Source of the DNA: an uncultured Pseudomonadales bacterium
GTDB lineage: Bacteria > Pseudomonadota > Gammaproteobacteria > Pseudomonadales > Azotimanducaceae
Direction: 5' to 3'
Assembly (NCBI GenBank): GCA_938017975.1
Contig: CALIKQ010000048.1
Location: forward strand, 44,222 to 108,221
Length of the DNA: 64,000 nt
Every line of letters begins with the position of its first letter. The stretch's first letter is position 1. This document shows positions 1-9,620 of the stretch, one piece after another. The notes below the pieces were generated by a model. That model worked only from the letters and a program-made list of their open reading frames with translations, did not search any database and was not told the DNA's origin. The position numbers and the translations under genes are program-made.

Positions 1-468
1 CGCCGCAGACCCCGCGCCAAACAGGTGATGACCGCAGGCATGACCCGCTCGTTGATGCTCGATAATTTCACGGTGGGGTAACGCCGCTTGAGTCAGGCCA
101 GGCAACGCATCGAACTCTGCCAAAATTCCGATCACGGGCGACCCCTCGCCATAACTGGCGACGAAGGCCGTTGGCATCCCAGCGAGTCCAGCCTGAACCT
201 CAAAACCTGATTCTTTTAAGGTTTCTTGCAGCAAAAGACTGCTTTGATGCTCCTGATAACCCACCTCAGCATAATCCCAGATCTTCATCGCGACATTGCC
301 GAATCGGGTCTTCTCAGCAGCCACATCCGCCAACAATTGAGCCTGCGCTTCAGACAGCGAATTGGCCCCTGCATTGGCGCACATCGCAGCAAGTGCCACC
401 AGCATCCAATCTCGCCAGAGCACTCCGAGATGACGCTGTTTACTTTTTTGAAGATCTGACCTTCTCAT
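1..468 (-). CDS. M20-family amidohydrolase/peptidase, N-terminal part (cut by window edge)
   Basis: I translated this by hand from the minus strand; it runs off the left edge with no stop. The first 156 residues begin MRRSDLQKSK and have a hydrophobic signal-like stretch (about residues 17-37, ending in NAGA), so export is likely. The motifs ILAEFDALPG and AGHACGHHLFG are the first metal-binding region of AbgB/HipO-type M20D amidohydrolases, which cleave N-acyl amino acids or short peptides with a two-metal site. The ATG at 468 has a strong Shine-Dalgarno sequence (GGAGGG) six bases upstream. It lies 138 bases downstream of murG on the same strand. Family is secure; the substrate cannot be told. 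Confidence 0.88.
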   Translation of the reverse strand, partial: MRRSDLQKSKQRHLGVLWRDWMLVALAAMCANAGANSLSEAQAQLLADVAAEKTRFGNVAMKIWDYAEVGYQEHQSSLLLQETLKESGFEVQAGLAGMPTAFVASYGEGSPVIGILAEFDALPGLTQAALPHREIIEHQRAGHACGHHLFGAGSAA

Positions 469-606
469 CGATTTCCCTCCCCGCCAGTTCACCATCCTTC
501 TCCAAACCTGACATGGATTTTAGGCCCATGCAAGAATCTCACTTGCAGCGTTCATTAAGGACTCGATTGCAGAGGGTATCGAAACCTCGACTCAAGAAAG
601 AGCCCA

Positions 607-1686
607 CTAACGGCCCCTCGAGTAATCCCTGATCAGATCAACGATGATTTGAACACTATCGGTTTTTTTGAAATGTCCCATTGCGCTGATCATCGATTCC
701 CGGGCGCCCCAGGCGCGCTCAACCACAGCCGCCAAATCTCCCGCCTTGAGCGATTCCTGAGGCGCAACGACGGCGTAGCCTTTTTGCTCGAAGAAAGCCG
801 CATTTTCGAGTTGGTCACCCCGGCTGGCTGCCGCTGGCAGCGGAACCAAAACTTGGGGCTTATGGAAGGAGACGTGCTCATAGAGCGCGTTTGCGCCCGC
901 TCTCGAAACGAGAAGGTCAGCACAGGCCAAAACATCTCCAAAGCGCTCATCTAGAAACTCAAACTGCAGATAATTCTGATCTGTCAATCGCGTCTCGTCG
1001 ACGCCACCCCGACCCACAAGGTGCACAACAAAGAATCGCTGACAAAGCAATTCCAAATCTTCTCGAACCAATTCGTTCAATGATCGCGACCCCAGACTCC
1101 CACCAGATATCAATAAAATGGGGGTTTCGGGCTTAAACGCACGCAAGGTTTGCAGCCAATCACGACCCCGCGATGCATCAGCACGCAACAGAACTTCGCG
1201 TAAAGGCGTTCCGGTAACCTCGCATTTTTTCGACGGAAAATACTTGACTGAGGCATCGAAGTTAAGACAAACGAGCACCGAAACAGGGGCACTTAACCGA
1301 TTGGCGAGCCCGGGCGTCAAGTCAGATTCGTGAATAATTACGGGAATCCGCAACAAACCAGCGGCAAAGACAACCGGAACAGCCACAAACCCACCCTTGG
1401 AGAAGAGCACCTGAGGCTTAATCCGATACATGTGGCCCAAAGCTTGGAAGAACCCCCAGATAATTTTGAAAGGATCAACAAAATTTTCCCAAGAAAAATA
1501 CCGCCGAAGTTTTCCTGAAGCAATACTGCAAAAAGTGACGTCTCGCCCTTCCAGCAATTGCGATTCAATCCCGATTTTTGAACCCAAGTAGAAACAATCT
1601 ACTCCGTCATCGAGCAGTCGCTCGATCAAGGCTAAATTGGGTGTCACATGTCCAGCCGTACCTCCTCCAGTAAAGGCAACCTTCAC
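607..1686 (-). CDS. murG: MurG-type UDP-GlcNAc:lipid-I N-acetylglucosaminyltransferase, Firmicutes-like variant
   Basis: This 359-residue GT28 glycosyltransferase should add GlcNAc to lipid I to make lipid II at the inner face of the cytoplasmic membrane. It opens with FTGGGTAGHVTPNLALI, and has the acceptor-side block SGKLRRYFSW, the motif HESDLTPGLANRL, and the donor-side blocks ISGGSLGSRSLNEL and SRAGANALYE followed by ASRGDQLENA. These match the clostridial/Bacillus cereus-type MurG; Escherichia coli MurG has HEQN and a GGSQGAR block instead. The start is GTG, three bases past the hda stop, so it is probably co-transcribed with perM and hda. It is not in a division/cell-wall (dcw) cluster, so a canonical murG may exist elsewhere. 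Confidence 0.85.
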   Translation of the reverse strand: MKVAFTGGGTAGHVTPNLALIERLLDDGVDCFYLGSKIGIESQLLEGRDVTFCSIASGKLRRYFSWENFVDPFKIIWGFFQALGHMYRIKPQVLFSKGGFVAVPVVFAAGLLRIPVIIHESDLTPGLANRLSAPVSVLVCLNFDASVKYFPSKKCEVTGTPLREVLLRADASRGRDWLQTLRAFKPETPILLISGGSLGSRSLNELVREDLELLCQRFFVVHLVGRGGVDETRLTDQNYLQFEFLDERFGDVLACADLLVSRAGANALYEHVSFHKPQVLVPLPAAASRGDQLENAAFFEQKGYAVVAPQESLKAGDLAAVVERAWGARESMISAMGHFKKTDSVQIIVDLIRDYSRGR

Positions 1687-1688
1687 GG

Positions 1689-2354
1689 CTATAGCTCTAA
1701 GACTTGTTTAAGAAAAGGTACCGTTAACCGCCTCTGGGCTCGAAGGCTTTCCTCAGCCAACCGATTCAGCAGACTGATCAGCGTGCCTATTTCTCTCGGT
1801 GCGCGGCCCAAAAGAAACCCTAATACTTCATCGGGCAACTGAAATCCTGATTCCTGAGCGACCCGCTTGAGCACTTCCACCTTTTCCTCATCGGTCAGCT
1901 GCCCAGTTTGCATCCAATGCATTGCCCGTGCCCTCGACGCGAAATCAGCCAACAGAAACCCGATATCAGGCAAGGGCGCCCGGGAAGCGAGGACCAACCA
2001 AGAACCGCCCAAATCACAGACTGAGTTATTCAAATCAAAAAGCGCCAGCTCCCAATCAGGATGACCGATCACTGCGTCAACCCCATCCAAAGCGATCAGA
2101 TCAAATACCGCTAAATCCTTCAGAATCTGAGGATCAAGTGCCGGCTCTAGGGCAATGTAGACAGCACGCGCCTGCTCCGATTCAACGGCCTGACAGAGCC
2201 CCTGCAGCAGGTGCGACTTCCCCGATTCTGCAGCACCGGAAATCCAGAGCGACTCCCCTCGAAGCGCCAGTGCTTTTTCTGCGAGGCCACCAACAAAGCG
2301 GTCCAGCGAGTAATGCCCTATCCGAGGAAAATCAAAGATTAATTGTGCGGTCAA
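1689..2354 (-). CDS. hda: DnaA regulatory inactivator Hda
   Basis: A 221-residue DnaA-like AAA+ protein without DnaA's N-terminal and DNA-binding domains. In the family it works with the DNA-loaded sliding clamp to stimulate ATP hydrolysis by DnaA and prevent re-initiation. Seen here: an N-terminal QLIFDFP segment that fits a clamp-binding motif, a degenerate Walker A (SGAAESGKSHLLQ), Walker B LIALDGVDAV, and sensor regions near LVLASRAPLPD. Length is usual for Hda (about 230). Its ATG overlaps the perM stop by four bases, and murG follows immediately, making a perM-hda-murG transcription unit. Confidence 0.9.
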   Translation of the reverse strand: MTAQLIFDFPRIGHYSLDRFVGGLAEKALALRGESLWISGAAESGKSHLLQGLCQAVESEQARAVYIALEPALDPQILKDLAVFDLIALDGVDAVIGHPDWELALFDLNNSVCDLGGSWLVLASRAPLPDIGFLLADFASRARAMHWMQTGQLTDEEKVEVLKRVAQESGFQLPDEVLGFLLGRAPREIGTLISLLNRLAEESLRAQRRLTVPFLKQVLEL

Positions 2355-3622
2355 ACCGGTTTCTCTTCTGGGGCTGGGTGGGAAGGGGCCTCCTCGGCTT
2401 GGAGAGAATCCCCTTCCGCTGTTTGACCTTGCGCCGCTTCGGCGACCGGATCAGCCTCTGAGACTACCGAAGCAATTGCCGAATCATCACTCAGTTCGCC
2501 GTTGGGTTCGGAAGCTTCAAAAAAACTACTTTGCAGATAAACAGCGACCCCATAGCGCACCAGTACCATCAATAGCGCAGCCACGGGCAAAGCAAGCAAG
2601 ATACCAATAAAGCCAAACAACTGACCACCGGCCAACACAGCAAAAATAACGGCTACCGGATGAAGTCCTATCCGGTCACCAACAAGCCAAGGCGTTAACA
2701 GCGATCCCTCCAGCACCTGTCCAATAACAAAGACAACCAAGACATAGCCAGGATGCATCCAATCCTGAAACTGATAGGCGGCTGCAATTACCGCCAGCAG
2801 CAGCCCGATGACAAACCCCAAGTAAGGCACAATACTCGCAAGCCCGGCAACTAAGCCTATGACAATCGCCATCTCGATCCCCACAAAGGACAAACCGATC
2901 GCGTAAAAAACACCCAGCAAGATCATGACCAAGAATTGCCCTCGGATGAACGCTGCAAGCATTTCGTCACCATCCTTGCAAAGTCTGCGCACAACGCTGA
3001 GCGACGCGGTGGGAATCAATCGGTCAATCTGGGCGACCAATACATCCCAATCACGCATGAGATAAAAGGCCACCACCGGTGTTAAAGCCACCGTCATCAA
3101 TCCGCCAAACAAAGCCATTCCTGAAGCACTGATGTGACCCACCATATATCCCAACAAATCACCCGACTGTTGCCACTCCCCAAGGAAATTCTGGGCCACC
3201 GACTTTAAATCGAGGGTCAGTGGATCAAGACCTGTCCACTCTGCGATCATTGGCGCAGCAGTGGCCTGGAGCCAAATAAGCGCCGCCGGGAGATTGAGCA
3301 TTAACTCACTCAACTCTCTGGAGACTAAGGGCACAACCAGCATCAATCCCATAATCAACATTAACGCGATACAAGCAAACACGAGTGTTGCACTGACCGC
3401 TCGACTCAGTCCCCAAGACTCTAACCGATCGACCCAAGGGTCTCCCAAATACGCAAGCAAGGCGCCCAGCAAAAATGGCGTCAAAATGGGCGCCAACGCG
3501 TTCAATGCAAGCCCAACTATGAGCACCACACTTGTGACGACAAAAAACTTTAAAGACATACCCAAATCAGCTTCCCCACTTGCTTTATCTTTGACAAATG
3601 ATTCTTGCGTTTCTTCAACCAT
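2351..3622 (-). CDS. perM: PerM/AI-2E family membrane transporter
   Basis: A 423-residue inner-membrane protein with about eight hydrophobic segments, an early motif LTPFLLGALLAYLGDPWVDRLE typical of the AI-2E/UPF0118 family, and the conserved GLASIVPYLGFVIG and QVLEGSLLTPWLVGDRIGLHP blocks. The C-terminal 65 residues are an acidic, Glu/Ala-rich tail with no recognisable domain. Family members are proposed permeases or efflux proteins; the substrate is unknown. It stands between the DUF2066 gene and hda, as in Pseudomonas. No convincing Shine-Dalgarno is visible directly before the ATG at 3622. Confidence 0.85.
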   Translation of the reverse strand: MVEETQESFVKDKASGEADLGMSLKFFVVTSVVLIVGLALNALAPILTPFLLGALLAYLGDPWVDRLESWGLSRAVSATLVFACIALMLIMGLMLVVPLVSRELSELMLNLPAALIWLQATAAPMIAEWTGLDPLTLDLKSVAQNFLGEWQQSGDLLGYMVGHISASGMALFGGLMTVALTPVVAFYLMRDWDVLVAQIDRLIPTASLSVVRRLCKDGDEMLAAFIRGQFLVMILLGVFYAIGLSFVGIEMAIVIGLVAGLASIVPYLGFVIGLLLAVIAAAYQFQDWMHPGYVLVVFVIGQVLEGSLLTPWLVGDRIGLHPVAVIFAVLAGGQLFGFIGILLALPVAALLMVLVRYGVAVYLQSSFFEASEPNGELSDDSAIASVVSEADPVAEAAQGQTAEGDSLQAEEAPSHPAPEEKPV

Positions 3623-3682
3623 AATTTTAGCGCACTGTCCTTCTCTACGTCTGCTCGCGACTTCACCGCTGCCTTGAACGCA

Positions 3683-4786
3683 TCAGGGTATCCAGCGATA
3701 CCAAAGCATCGCCGTGCCCTCATCCTGACGTAACAGAGACAGCTGTCGATCCAACTCAATGACATCCACAATTTGCTGGACCTCACCTTCAGAACGAAGT
3801 TTGAATGCGACGATGTCGGAATAAACGCGGACCGGTTGAACACTGACAATCTGCGTTAAGCCTTCAAGATATTTACTAACCGCCGCATAGCGTTCAGCAT
3901 TTGTAATTCCCTCAACGGTCAACATCACCTCAGAGCGCATGGACCCCACGCCATATTGATCGCTCAAGGCGATGGCAATCGCGTTGACCAATGCTTGCGC
4001 CAGTTCGCTTTGGTCCGATCCATAGACTGTACCCCCTCGCCATCGCCCCGCCTCCCCGAGTGACCATTCTCCTTGCCACTCATTGAGATAAGGTGCTTCA
4101 GCTCGAAAAACTAAAATTTTGTCGGGTGAATATCGCTCGGAGGCGGACTCGATGCGGTCCATGAACCGACCCCATATTTCTGAGGATGAGATCATTTGGG
4201 TGTCTTCGAGATCCCAAAGAGGCAGCAGCAAGGGAACGCCGCGCTGCGATGCTGCCTTAATGACATCTTCAGCAAACGGTACAGGGGTCTCTGCGCCAAT
4301 AACGACGCGACTGTCAACTTCTCGAATCGCCATCCAGCTCAATACCGCCGGACGATTGCTTCCCCAAACCGGCAATTCCGCGGCACGCAGTAATTTCGAC
4401 ACCAAGCTCGGCTCGAATCGAATACGCATCACCTGGGAAGGCCTCTGAGGTTCTTCTGAAGCGATCAGTTCGATCCCAGATGCGTCCTGTTCTGAATTGG
4501 ACGAATCCTCTAACTGATCAACATAACTAAATTCTGAATAGTAGGATTCAGGTTTTCGCAACGCGCCAGCAATTATCGGGTTCGACTCAATGTCTGCTCG
4601 ACCTGAGACTCGAACCAAAACCTGAAGCAGCCCCTCCGCCGCGTCCTTCCGTCGCTGAGCATCACTTTGGCCTTTGGTGATTACGGTAGCGAGATACAAA
4701 TCTTCGACCACTACCGCATTTATAGGTTGGGCGACGAAGAGGAGGAAAATCAGTAAACTTCGGGAACTTTTTAACACAAATTGCAT
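3683..4786 (-). CDS. DUF2066 domain protein, exported
   Basis: Conserved gammaproteobacterial protein of unknown function. I chose the ATG at 4786 because it gives a classic signal peptide (KSSRSLL then a hydrophobic run ending PINAVV), about 367 residues in all. A GTG at 4831 is an alternative, but it would bury the signal behind 15 residues. The DUF2066 signature follows at once: ATVITKGQSDAQRRKDAAEG and LLQVLVRVSGR. The rest has alternating beta segments and no catalytic motif I recognise. It precedes perM-hda by 60 bases on the same strand and is divergent from the DUF3108 gene; in Pseudomonas purM and purN sit in that divergent slot. Confidence 0.85.
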   Translation of the reverse strand: MQFVLKSSRSLLIFLLFVAQPINAVVVEDLYLATVITKGQSDAQRRKDAAEGLLQVLVRVSGRADIESNPIIAGALRKPESYYSEFSYVDQLEDSSNSEQDASGIELIASEEPQRPSQVMRIRFEPSLVSKLLRAAELPVWGSNRPAVLSWMAIREVDSRVVIGAETPVPFAEDVIKAASQRGVPLLLPLWDLEDTQMISSSEIWGRFMDRIESASERYSPDKILVFRAEAPYLNEWQGEWSLGEAGRWRGGTVYGSDQSELAQALVNAIAIALSDQYGVGSMRSEVMLTVEGITNAERYAAVSKYLEGLTQIVSVQPVRVYSDIVAFKLRSEGEVQQIVDVIELDRQLSLLRQDEGTAMLWYRWIP

Positions 4787-4965
4787 TCTGATCTTATAGA
4801 CCTCAAACAATGAGCTTATTTTGACGACCACGACCCTCTCAGTCTACACCTTTCCTCAAGCTGAAGCAGGGTTGCGCCCAGGAAATTATGGGTCCTTGCA
4901 GTCCTTCAATCCCCTGACTCGTATCAAAAGGATGATGGGCCCATGACCCAGAGGAAAGACAGGTA

Positions 4966-5820
4966 ATGATCCAGCGCATTGCATACGCCTCGACAATCCC
5001 ACGGCGCATTGGCTCAGTGCTTCTGGGAATGGCACCCCTGGTTTCAGCGTTTTTTATTTCTGGAGTACTGAATTCAGGGTTAACCAACAAAGCGATCGCA
5101 TCGCAGGCGGCCAGCGGGTCACCCCAGGCAGAGACATCAGGCCCTATTACCATACCCCGACCTTTCAAGGTGATATACAAAGCCGACTATAAAGGACTCC
5201 CCATCAGCGCCACGGGCATTCGCGAGTTTTCAGTAATCGCAGATACTGATCAACGGATCTACTCCTTGGCGTCTTCTGCAGTGAGCATCTTTGCAAAGCT
5301 TACGGAACAATCCGATTTTACGATGGCCGCTGGGAAGGCCCAGCCCCTATTTTACCGATACGACCGAACAGGCCTCGGAAAAAACAAAAGTTTGCGCCTT
5401 AATTTTGACTGGCTACAGCATCAAGTTACAAACTTGGACTCCGGCAAAATCTGGTCGCTTCCCGATCAGACCCTGTCAGATCGCCTCCTGTATCAATTCC
5501 AACTTCAGACTGATCTTATGAACCTAGGACCCGAGATTACCTTGGGCCATGAGTTGAAATACCAAGTGCAGGACAAGGATCAAATCAAGGATTATCACTT
5601 CACGGTGAGACGCCAAATAGAACTGCAAACACCTCTCGGTGCTGTAAACACCTATGAGATCATTCGCTCCAATGCAGAGCGTAGAGACACCACCCTCTGG
5701 CTGGCGCCAGACCATGAGTTCATGCTGATTCGATTTGAACAACGTGCGAATGATGGCGAGAATTTTTCACTTGCGATCGAGAAGGCATTTATCGACGATC
5801 AGCCGGTAGAGCAATTCTAA
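4966..5820 (+). CDS. DUF3108 domain periplasmic protein
   Basis: A 284-residue protein with a long N-terminal hydrophobic segment (about residues 17-38), probably a signal peptide, and a DUF3108 body from about residue 63. That body starts PFKVIYKADYKGLPISATG and continues with many beta-strand-like segments, consistent with the lipid-binding-like fold proposed for the family. Function is unknown. A short GG-containing site (ACAGGTA) precedes the ATG. In Pseudomonas the homologue follows purM-purN; here it stands directly opposite the DUF2066 gene with no purine genes between. Confidence 0.8.
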   Translation: MIQRIAYASTIPRRIGSVLLGMAPLVSAFFISGVLNSGLTNKAIASQAASGSPQAETSGPITIPRPFKVIYKADYKGLPISATGIREFSVIADTDQRIYSLASSAVSIFAKLTEQSDFTMAAGKAQPLFYRYDRTGLGKNKSLRLNFDWLQHQVTNLDSGKIWSLPDQTLSDRLLYQFQLQTDLMNLGPEITLGHELKYQVQDKDQIKDYHFTVRRQIELQTPLGAVNTYEIIRSNAERRDTTLWLAPDHEFMLIRFEQRANDGENFSLAIEKAFIDDQPVEQF

Positions 5821-5940
5821 TCTGAAACAGAGCGATCGACCTCAGCCTCGGAATCGCTGGGTAAAAGCAAACTGCAATTAAAGCGTTCCCGCCCCATGCC
5901 GACAACCCAAAGGCACATTCACTAAGATCCGTTTTTCGAT

Positions 5941-6507
5941 TCAGGTCTTTGGCAGCGTCACCCCAGTTTGACCTTGATACTTGCCGCCACGGTCTCGATA
6001 ACTCATTTCACAGATTTCATCACTTTCGAAAAACAGCATTTGTGCAACACCCTCGTTGGCATAAATTTTAGCCGGCAAAGTCGTCGTATTCGAAAATTCT
6101 AAAGTCACATGCCCTTCCCATTCTGGTTCTAGCGGCGTGACGTTAACAATGATGCCGCAACGAGCGTAGGTAGATTTACCCAAACACACTGTGAGCACAC
6201 TGCGGGGTATCTTGAAGTACTCGACAGTCCGAGCCAGCGCAAAAGAATTAGGTGGAATAATGCAGACGTCACTTTTTATATCAACAAAACTGCGCTCATC
6301 AAATGCCTTGGGGTCAACCGTCGCAGAATGAATGTTGGTAAAGACTTTGAATTCATCCGCACAACGAACGTCATAACCATAGCTCGAAGTACCAAAAGAG
6401 ATCACCCGCTCACCATTGACGGCTCGCACCTGACCGCTCTCAAAGGGCGCAATCATCGCTGACCCCTCTGCCATTTTGCGTATCCATCCATCTGATTTAA
6501 TGGCCAT
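5941..6507 (-). CDS. dcd: dCTP deaminase
   Basis: Converts dCTP to dUTP and ammonia in the cytosol, supplying dUMP for thymidylate synthesis. The 188 residues match the Escherichia coli type in length and order: N-terminal [13 protein letters not shown], the [16 protein letters not shown] block, [12 protein letters not shown], and [16 protein letters not shown] with the catalytic Glu. The C-terminal [14 protein letters not shown] is the flexible phosphate-covering tail. The ATG has a strong ribosome site (GAGGAGAGGG). mrp lies 80 bases upstream on the same strand, as in Pseudomonas. Confidence 0.95.
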   Translation of the reverse strand: MAIKSDGWIRKMAEGSAMIAPFESGQVRAVNGERVISFGTSSYGYDVRCADEFKVFTNIHSATVDPKAFDERSFVDIKSDVCIIPPNSFALARTVEYFKIPRSVLTVCLGKSTYARCGIIVNVTPLEPEWEGHVTLEFSNTTTLPAKIYANEGVAQMLFFESDEICEMSYRDRGGKYQGQTGVTLPKT

Positions 6508-6587
6508 TACTACCCTCTCCTCGTTAAAACCCTTTCAGTCCAATCCTTTGCGGCTGCTAAACGCCTCAAAACGCATTCAGCACATCA

Positions 6588-7424
6588 TTATTCGTCTACA
6601 ATCGAAATGGTGGGTGCAGACGCAGGCTCTTGCATCAACAGTTTAGACGCCACTTCCGCACTGAGCGCTGTAAACTCCCGGGCAGCGGTGCTCTCTGGTT
6701 GATCGATGACAATCGGTTGTCCCGCATCGGAGGCCAACCGCGTCTCCAGTGATAAAGCTAAGCGCGCAAGTACAGGCACCTGATACTCCTGTGCAATCCG
6801 ATCACCGCCCCCTGTGCCAAAAATCGCGCTTTTATGACCACATTCACTGCAGGTGTGGGCGCTCATGTTTTCAACGATACCCAACACAGGAACTTCTACC
6901 TTGTTAAACATTTCGATGCCTTTTCTTGCGTCTAGAAGCGCAATGTCTTGGGGCGTGGTCACGATGATCGCGCCAGTCACAGGCACCCGCTGGGCAAGCG
7001 TCAATTGGATATCACCAGTGCCCGGGGGCATATCGATCACTAAAACATCAAGGTTGGGCCAAGCCGTCTGGGTCAACATTTGTTGCAGCGCACCGCTGGC
7101 CATCGGACCTCGCCAAATCGCAGGCGTTTTGCTCGATGCAAGAAAACTCATCGACATGCAAAAAAGACCATGCGCCTCGATTGGAATCAACTGATCATTT
7201 TGAACGTCGGGCCGGGTCTCAGGAGGCAGGCCCAACAATGTCCCCTGACTGGGCCCATAAATATCAGCGTCGAGCAGCCCAACTCTTTGGCCCGCCCTCG
7301 ACAGAGCAACCGCAAGATTCGTCGCCACAGTTGACTTACCAACCCCACCCTTTCCGGAGGCCACCGCGAGGATCGCTTTGACTCCGGGCAGATTAAGTGG
7401 CTCAACTCCTTTGTTCTCTGACAC
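6588..7424 (-). CDS. apbC: Mrp/ApbC-type Fe-S cluster carrier P-loop ATPase (short form)
   Basis: A 278-residue ParA/MinD-superfamily ATPase of the Mrp/ApbC/Nbp35 group, which binds and hands on [4Fe-4S] clusters. It shows the deviant Walker A SGKGGVGKSTVATNLA, Walker B VLVIDMPPGTGD, and the Cys pair in SAHTCSECGHKSAIFG that bridges the cluster in dimers. It lacks the roughly 90-residue N-terminal DUF59/MIP18-like domain of Escherichia coli and Pseudomonas ApbC; no such sequence lies upstream. The start is GTG with GAGGATC about eight bases ahead. It is divergent from metG, the usual arrangement. Confidence 0.9.
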   Translation of the reverse strand: MSENKGVEPLNLPGVKAILAVASGKGGVGKSTVATNLAVALSRAGQRVGLLDADIYGPSQGTLLGLPPETRPDVQNDQLIPIEAHGLFCMSMSFLASSKTPAIWRGPMASGALQQMLTQTAWPNLDVLVIDMPPGTGDIQLTLAQRVPVTGAIIVTTPQDIALLDARKGIEMFNKVEVPVLGIVENMSAHTCSECGHKSAIFGTGGGDRIAQEYQVPVLARLALSLETRLASDAGQPIVIDQPESTAAREFTALSAEVASKLLMQEPASAPTISIVDE

Positions 7425-7578
7425 GACTCGATCCTCACCAAATAACTAGAAGCCCCATTGTACCGAGGCTGTGCGCCAAAATCAGTTTATCGATCGCTGA
7501 CAAAGTCAAATGAGAGGAAAATATAGCGCCGAATCGCTAGATCCAATAAACTTGCGCCTTCTTAACGGGAGTCTCGCG

Positions 7579-9612
7579 ATGGCAGATCGTCGACGCATCC
7601 TGGTGACAAGTGCGCTGCCCTATGCCAACGGCGCCATTCACCTAGGCCACATACTCGAACACATACAGACCGATATTTTTGTTCGGTTTCAAAGGCTTCG
7701 GGGTCACGAATGCATTTATGTGTGTGCCGATGATGTACACGGTACGGCCGTGATGTTGAATGCCGAATCAGACAATCTGTCACCTGAGGCATATACCGCA
7801 GAGATCACCGCTAATCATATCAGGGACTTTAAGGCATTTTTAATCAGTCACGATTGCTATAGCACCACGCATCATGCGGAGAACAAAAGCCGTACCGAAG
7901 AAATCTACCACCGCCTAAAACAGGCAGGTCAGGTCAAAAAGGCGTCGGTCGAGCAGCTCTTCGACACCCAAAAACAGCTTTTCCTTGCCGACCGATTCGT
8001 GACTGGTGGCTGCCCAAATTGCAAAGCGCCCGATCAATACGGCGACAACTGCGATGCGTGCGGCGCAACCTACGCAGCAACAGACCTCCTCAATCCTATT
8101 TCGAAACTATCGAATACGCCGCCAGAGCTGCGGTCTTCCGACCATATTTTCTTCGCGTTGTCTAACTTCACCGATTTCCTAAAAGAATGGACGAACAGCG
8201 GTACGCTCCATCCAGCGGTCACCAACAAGCTTGCTGAATGGCTCGATGAGGGACTACAAGACTGGGATATTTCCAGAGATGCACCCTATTTCGGTTTTGA
8301 AATCCCTGATGAGCCCGGTAAATACTTCTACGTTTGGATGGATGCTCCTATCGGATATATGGCGACCTTTGCCCAGTATTGCCAAGCCAATGCAATCAAT
8401 TTCGAAGATTACTGGCGGCCGGACTCTGAGTGCGAGGTTCATCACTTCATTGGTAAAGACATCGTAAATTTCCACGCCCTGTTTTGGCCGGCAATCCTTA
8501 AGACCGCTCAATACCGAACGCCAACTCACGTCCACGCCCACGGCTTCGCCACCATCAATGGTGAAAAAATGTCGAAATCAAAAGGCACGTTTATCAACGC
8601 GAAGACTTATCTCAGCGAGCTATCACCCGAATATTTAAGGTATTACTACGCCTCAAAACTCAACCCGGGGGTCGGCGATCTTGATCTCAATCTCGAAGAC
8701 TTCGTCCAAAAATCTAACTCGGATTTAGTCGGCAAGGTCGCTAATATCGCCAGTCGGTGCGCGGGGTTTATCAACAAACAATTCGACGGCCAAATCAAGG
8801 CTACCACCGGAACGCCGCTGCTGGCCAAAACGCAAGCAGCGGCGACCGAGCTAGCATCGCTATTTGATGCAACTGAGTTCAGCAAGGCCATGCGGCAAAT
8901 CATGGGTTTGGCCGATCAGGCCAATCAATTTATCGCTGAGCAAGCGCCTTGGCAGCTCATCAAGGATCCCGCAACACGAGACCAGGCAGAAGCGGTCTGC
9001 GCCGATGGACTGAATTTATTCCGACTGTTGGTGCTTTATCTCAAACCAGTTTTACCGGGTTTAGCCGAACGTTCGGAATCATTTCTAAATATTCCACCGC
9101 TAAGCTGGGCTGATCACGCGCATCTGCTAACCAACCATCACATTAAGCCGTTTACACCGTTAATACAGCGCATCGAAATTGACCAGGTCAATGCCATCGT
9201 CGAGGCTGAGCGGAAAGCCTATGCAGCCAACAACGAGCCGCAGGATGCCGGTTCGGACACGGCGGAACCTGAAACTGACAGCGAGGCCCTGATCGACATT
9301 GATGCCTTCAATGCCGTGGAGCTCAAAGTTGCGCGAATCATCGAAGCCAAAGCGGTTGATGGCGCAGATAAGCTGTTAGCGCTCAGGCTTGATGTCGGCG
9401 ATCACGAGCGAACCGTTTTCTCGGGCATTAAAGCCGCTTATTCACCAGAAGACCTAGAAGGAAAACTGACGGTGTTAGTGGCAAACCTCAAACCTCGGAC
9501 CATGAAATTTGGCGTGTCAGAGGGCATGGTTTTAGCTGCAGGACCAGGCGGAGAAAACATTTTCCTCTTGAGCCCAGACTCGGGCGCCAAACCCGGCATG
9601 ACGGTGAGCTGA
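7579..9612 (+). CDS. metG: Methionyl-tRNA synthetase
   Basis: Charges tRNA(Met) with methionine. From the ATG at 7579 it is 677 residues. I preferred this start to the in-frame codon at 7510 because [12 protein letters not shown] then falls at the usual N-terminus and GGGAG lies seven bases upstream. Domains: class I catalytic core with the HIGH-type motif HLGH, zinc knuckle CPNC...[14 protein letters not shown] signature, an anticodon-binding helical domain, and a C-terminal OB-fold tRNA-binding domain (from about residue 575; [30 protein letters not shown]). Nine bases separate it from rnfA. Confidence 0.96.
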   Translation: MADRRRILVTSALPYANGAIHLGHILEHIQTDIFVRFQRLRGHECIYVCADDVHGTAVMLNAESDNLSPEAYTAEITANHIRDFKAFLISHDCYSTTHHAENKSRTEEIYHRLKQAGQVKKASVEQLFDTQKQLFLADRFVTGGCPNCKAPDQYGDNCDACGATYAATDLLNPISKLSNTPPELRSSDHIFFALSNFTDFLKEWTNSGTLHPAVTNKLAEWLDEGLQDWDISRDAPYFGFEIPDEPGKYFYVWMDAPIGYMATFAQYCQANAINFEDYWRPDSECEVHHFIGKDIVNFHALFWPAILKTAQYRTPTHVHAHGFATINGEKMSKSKGTFINAKTYLSELSPEYLRYYYASKLNPGVGDLDLNLEDFVQKSNSDLVGKVANIASRCAGFINKQFDGQIKATTGTPLLAKTQAAATELASLFDATEFSKAMRQIMGLADQANQFIAEQAPWQLIKDPATRDQAEAVCADGLNLFRLLVLYLKPVLPGLAERSESFLNIPPLSWADHAHLLTNHHIKPFTPLIQRIEIDQVNAIVEAERKAYAANNEPQDAGSDTAEPETDSEALIDIDAFNAVELKVARIIEAKAVDGADKLLALRLDVGDHERTVFSGIKAAYSPEDLEGKLTVLVANLKPRTMKFGVSEGMVLAAGPGGENIFLLSPDSGAKPGMTVS

Positions 9613-9620
9613 GTGATCCG

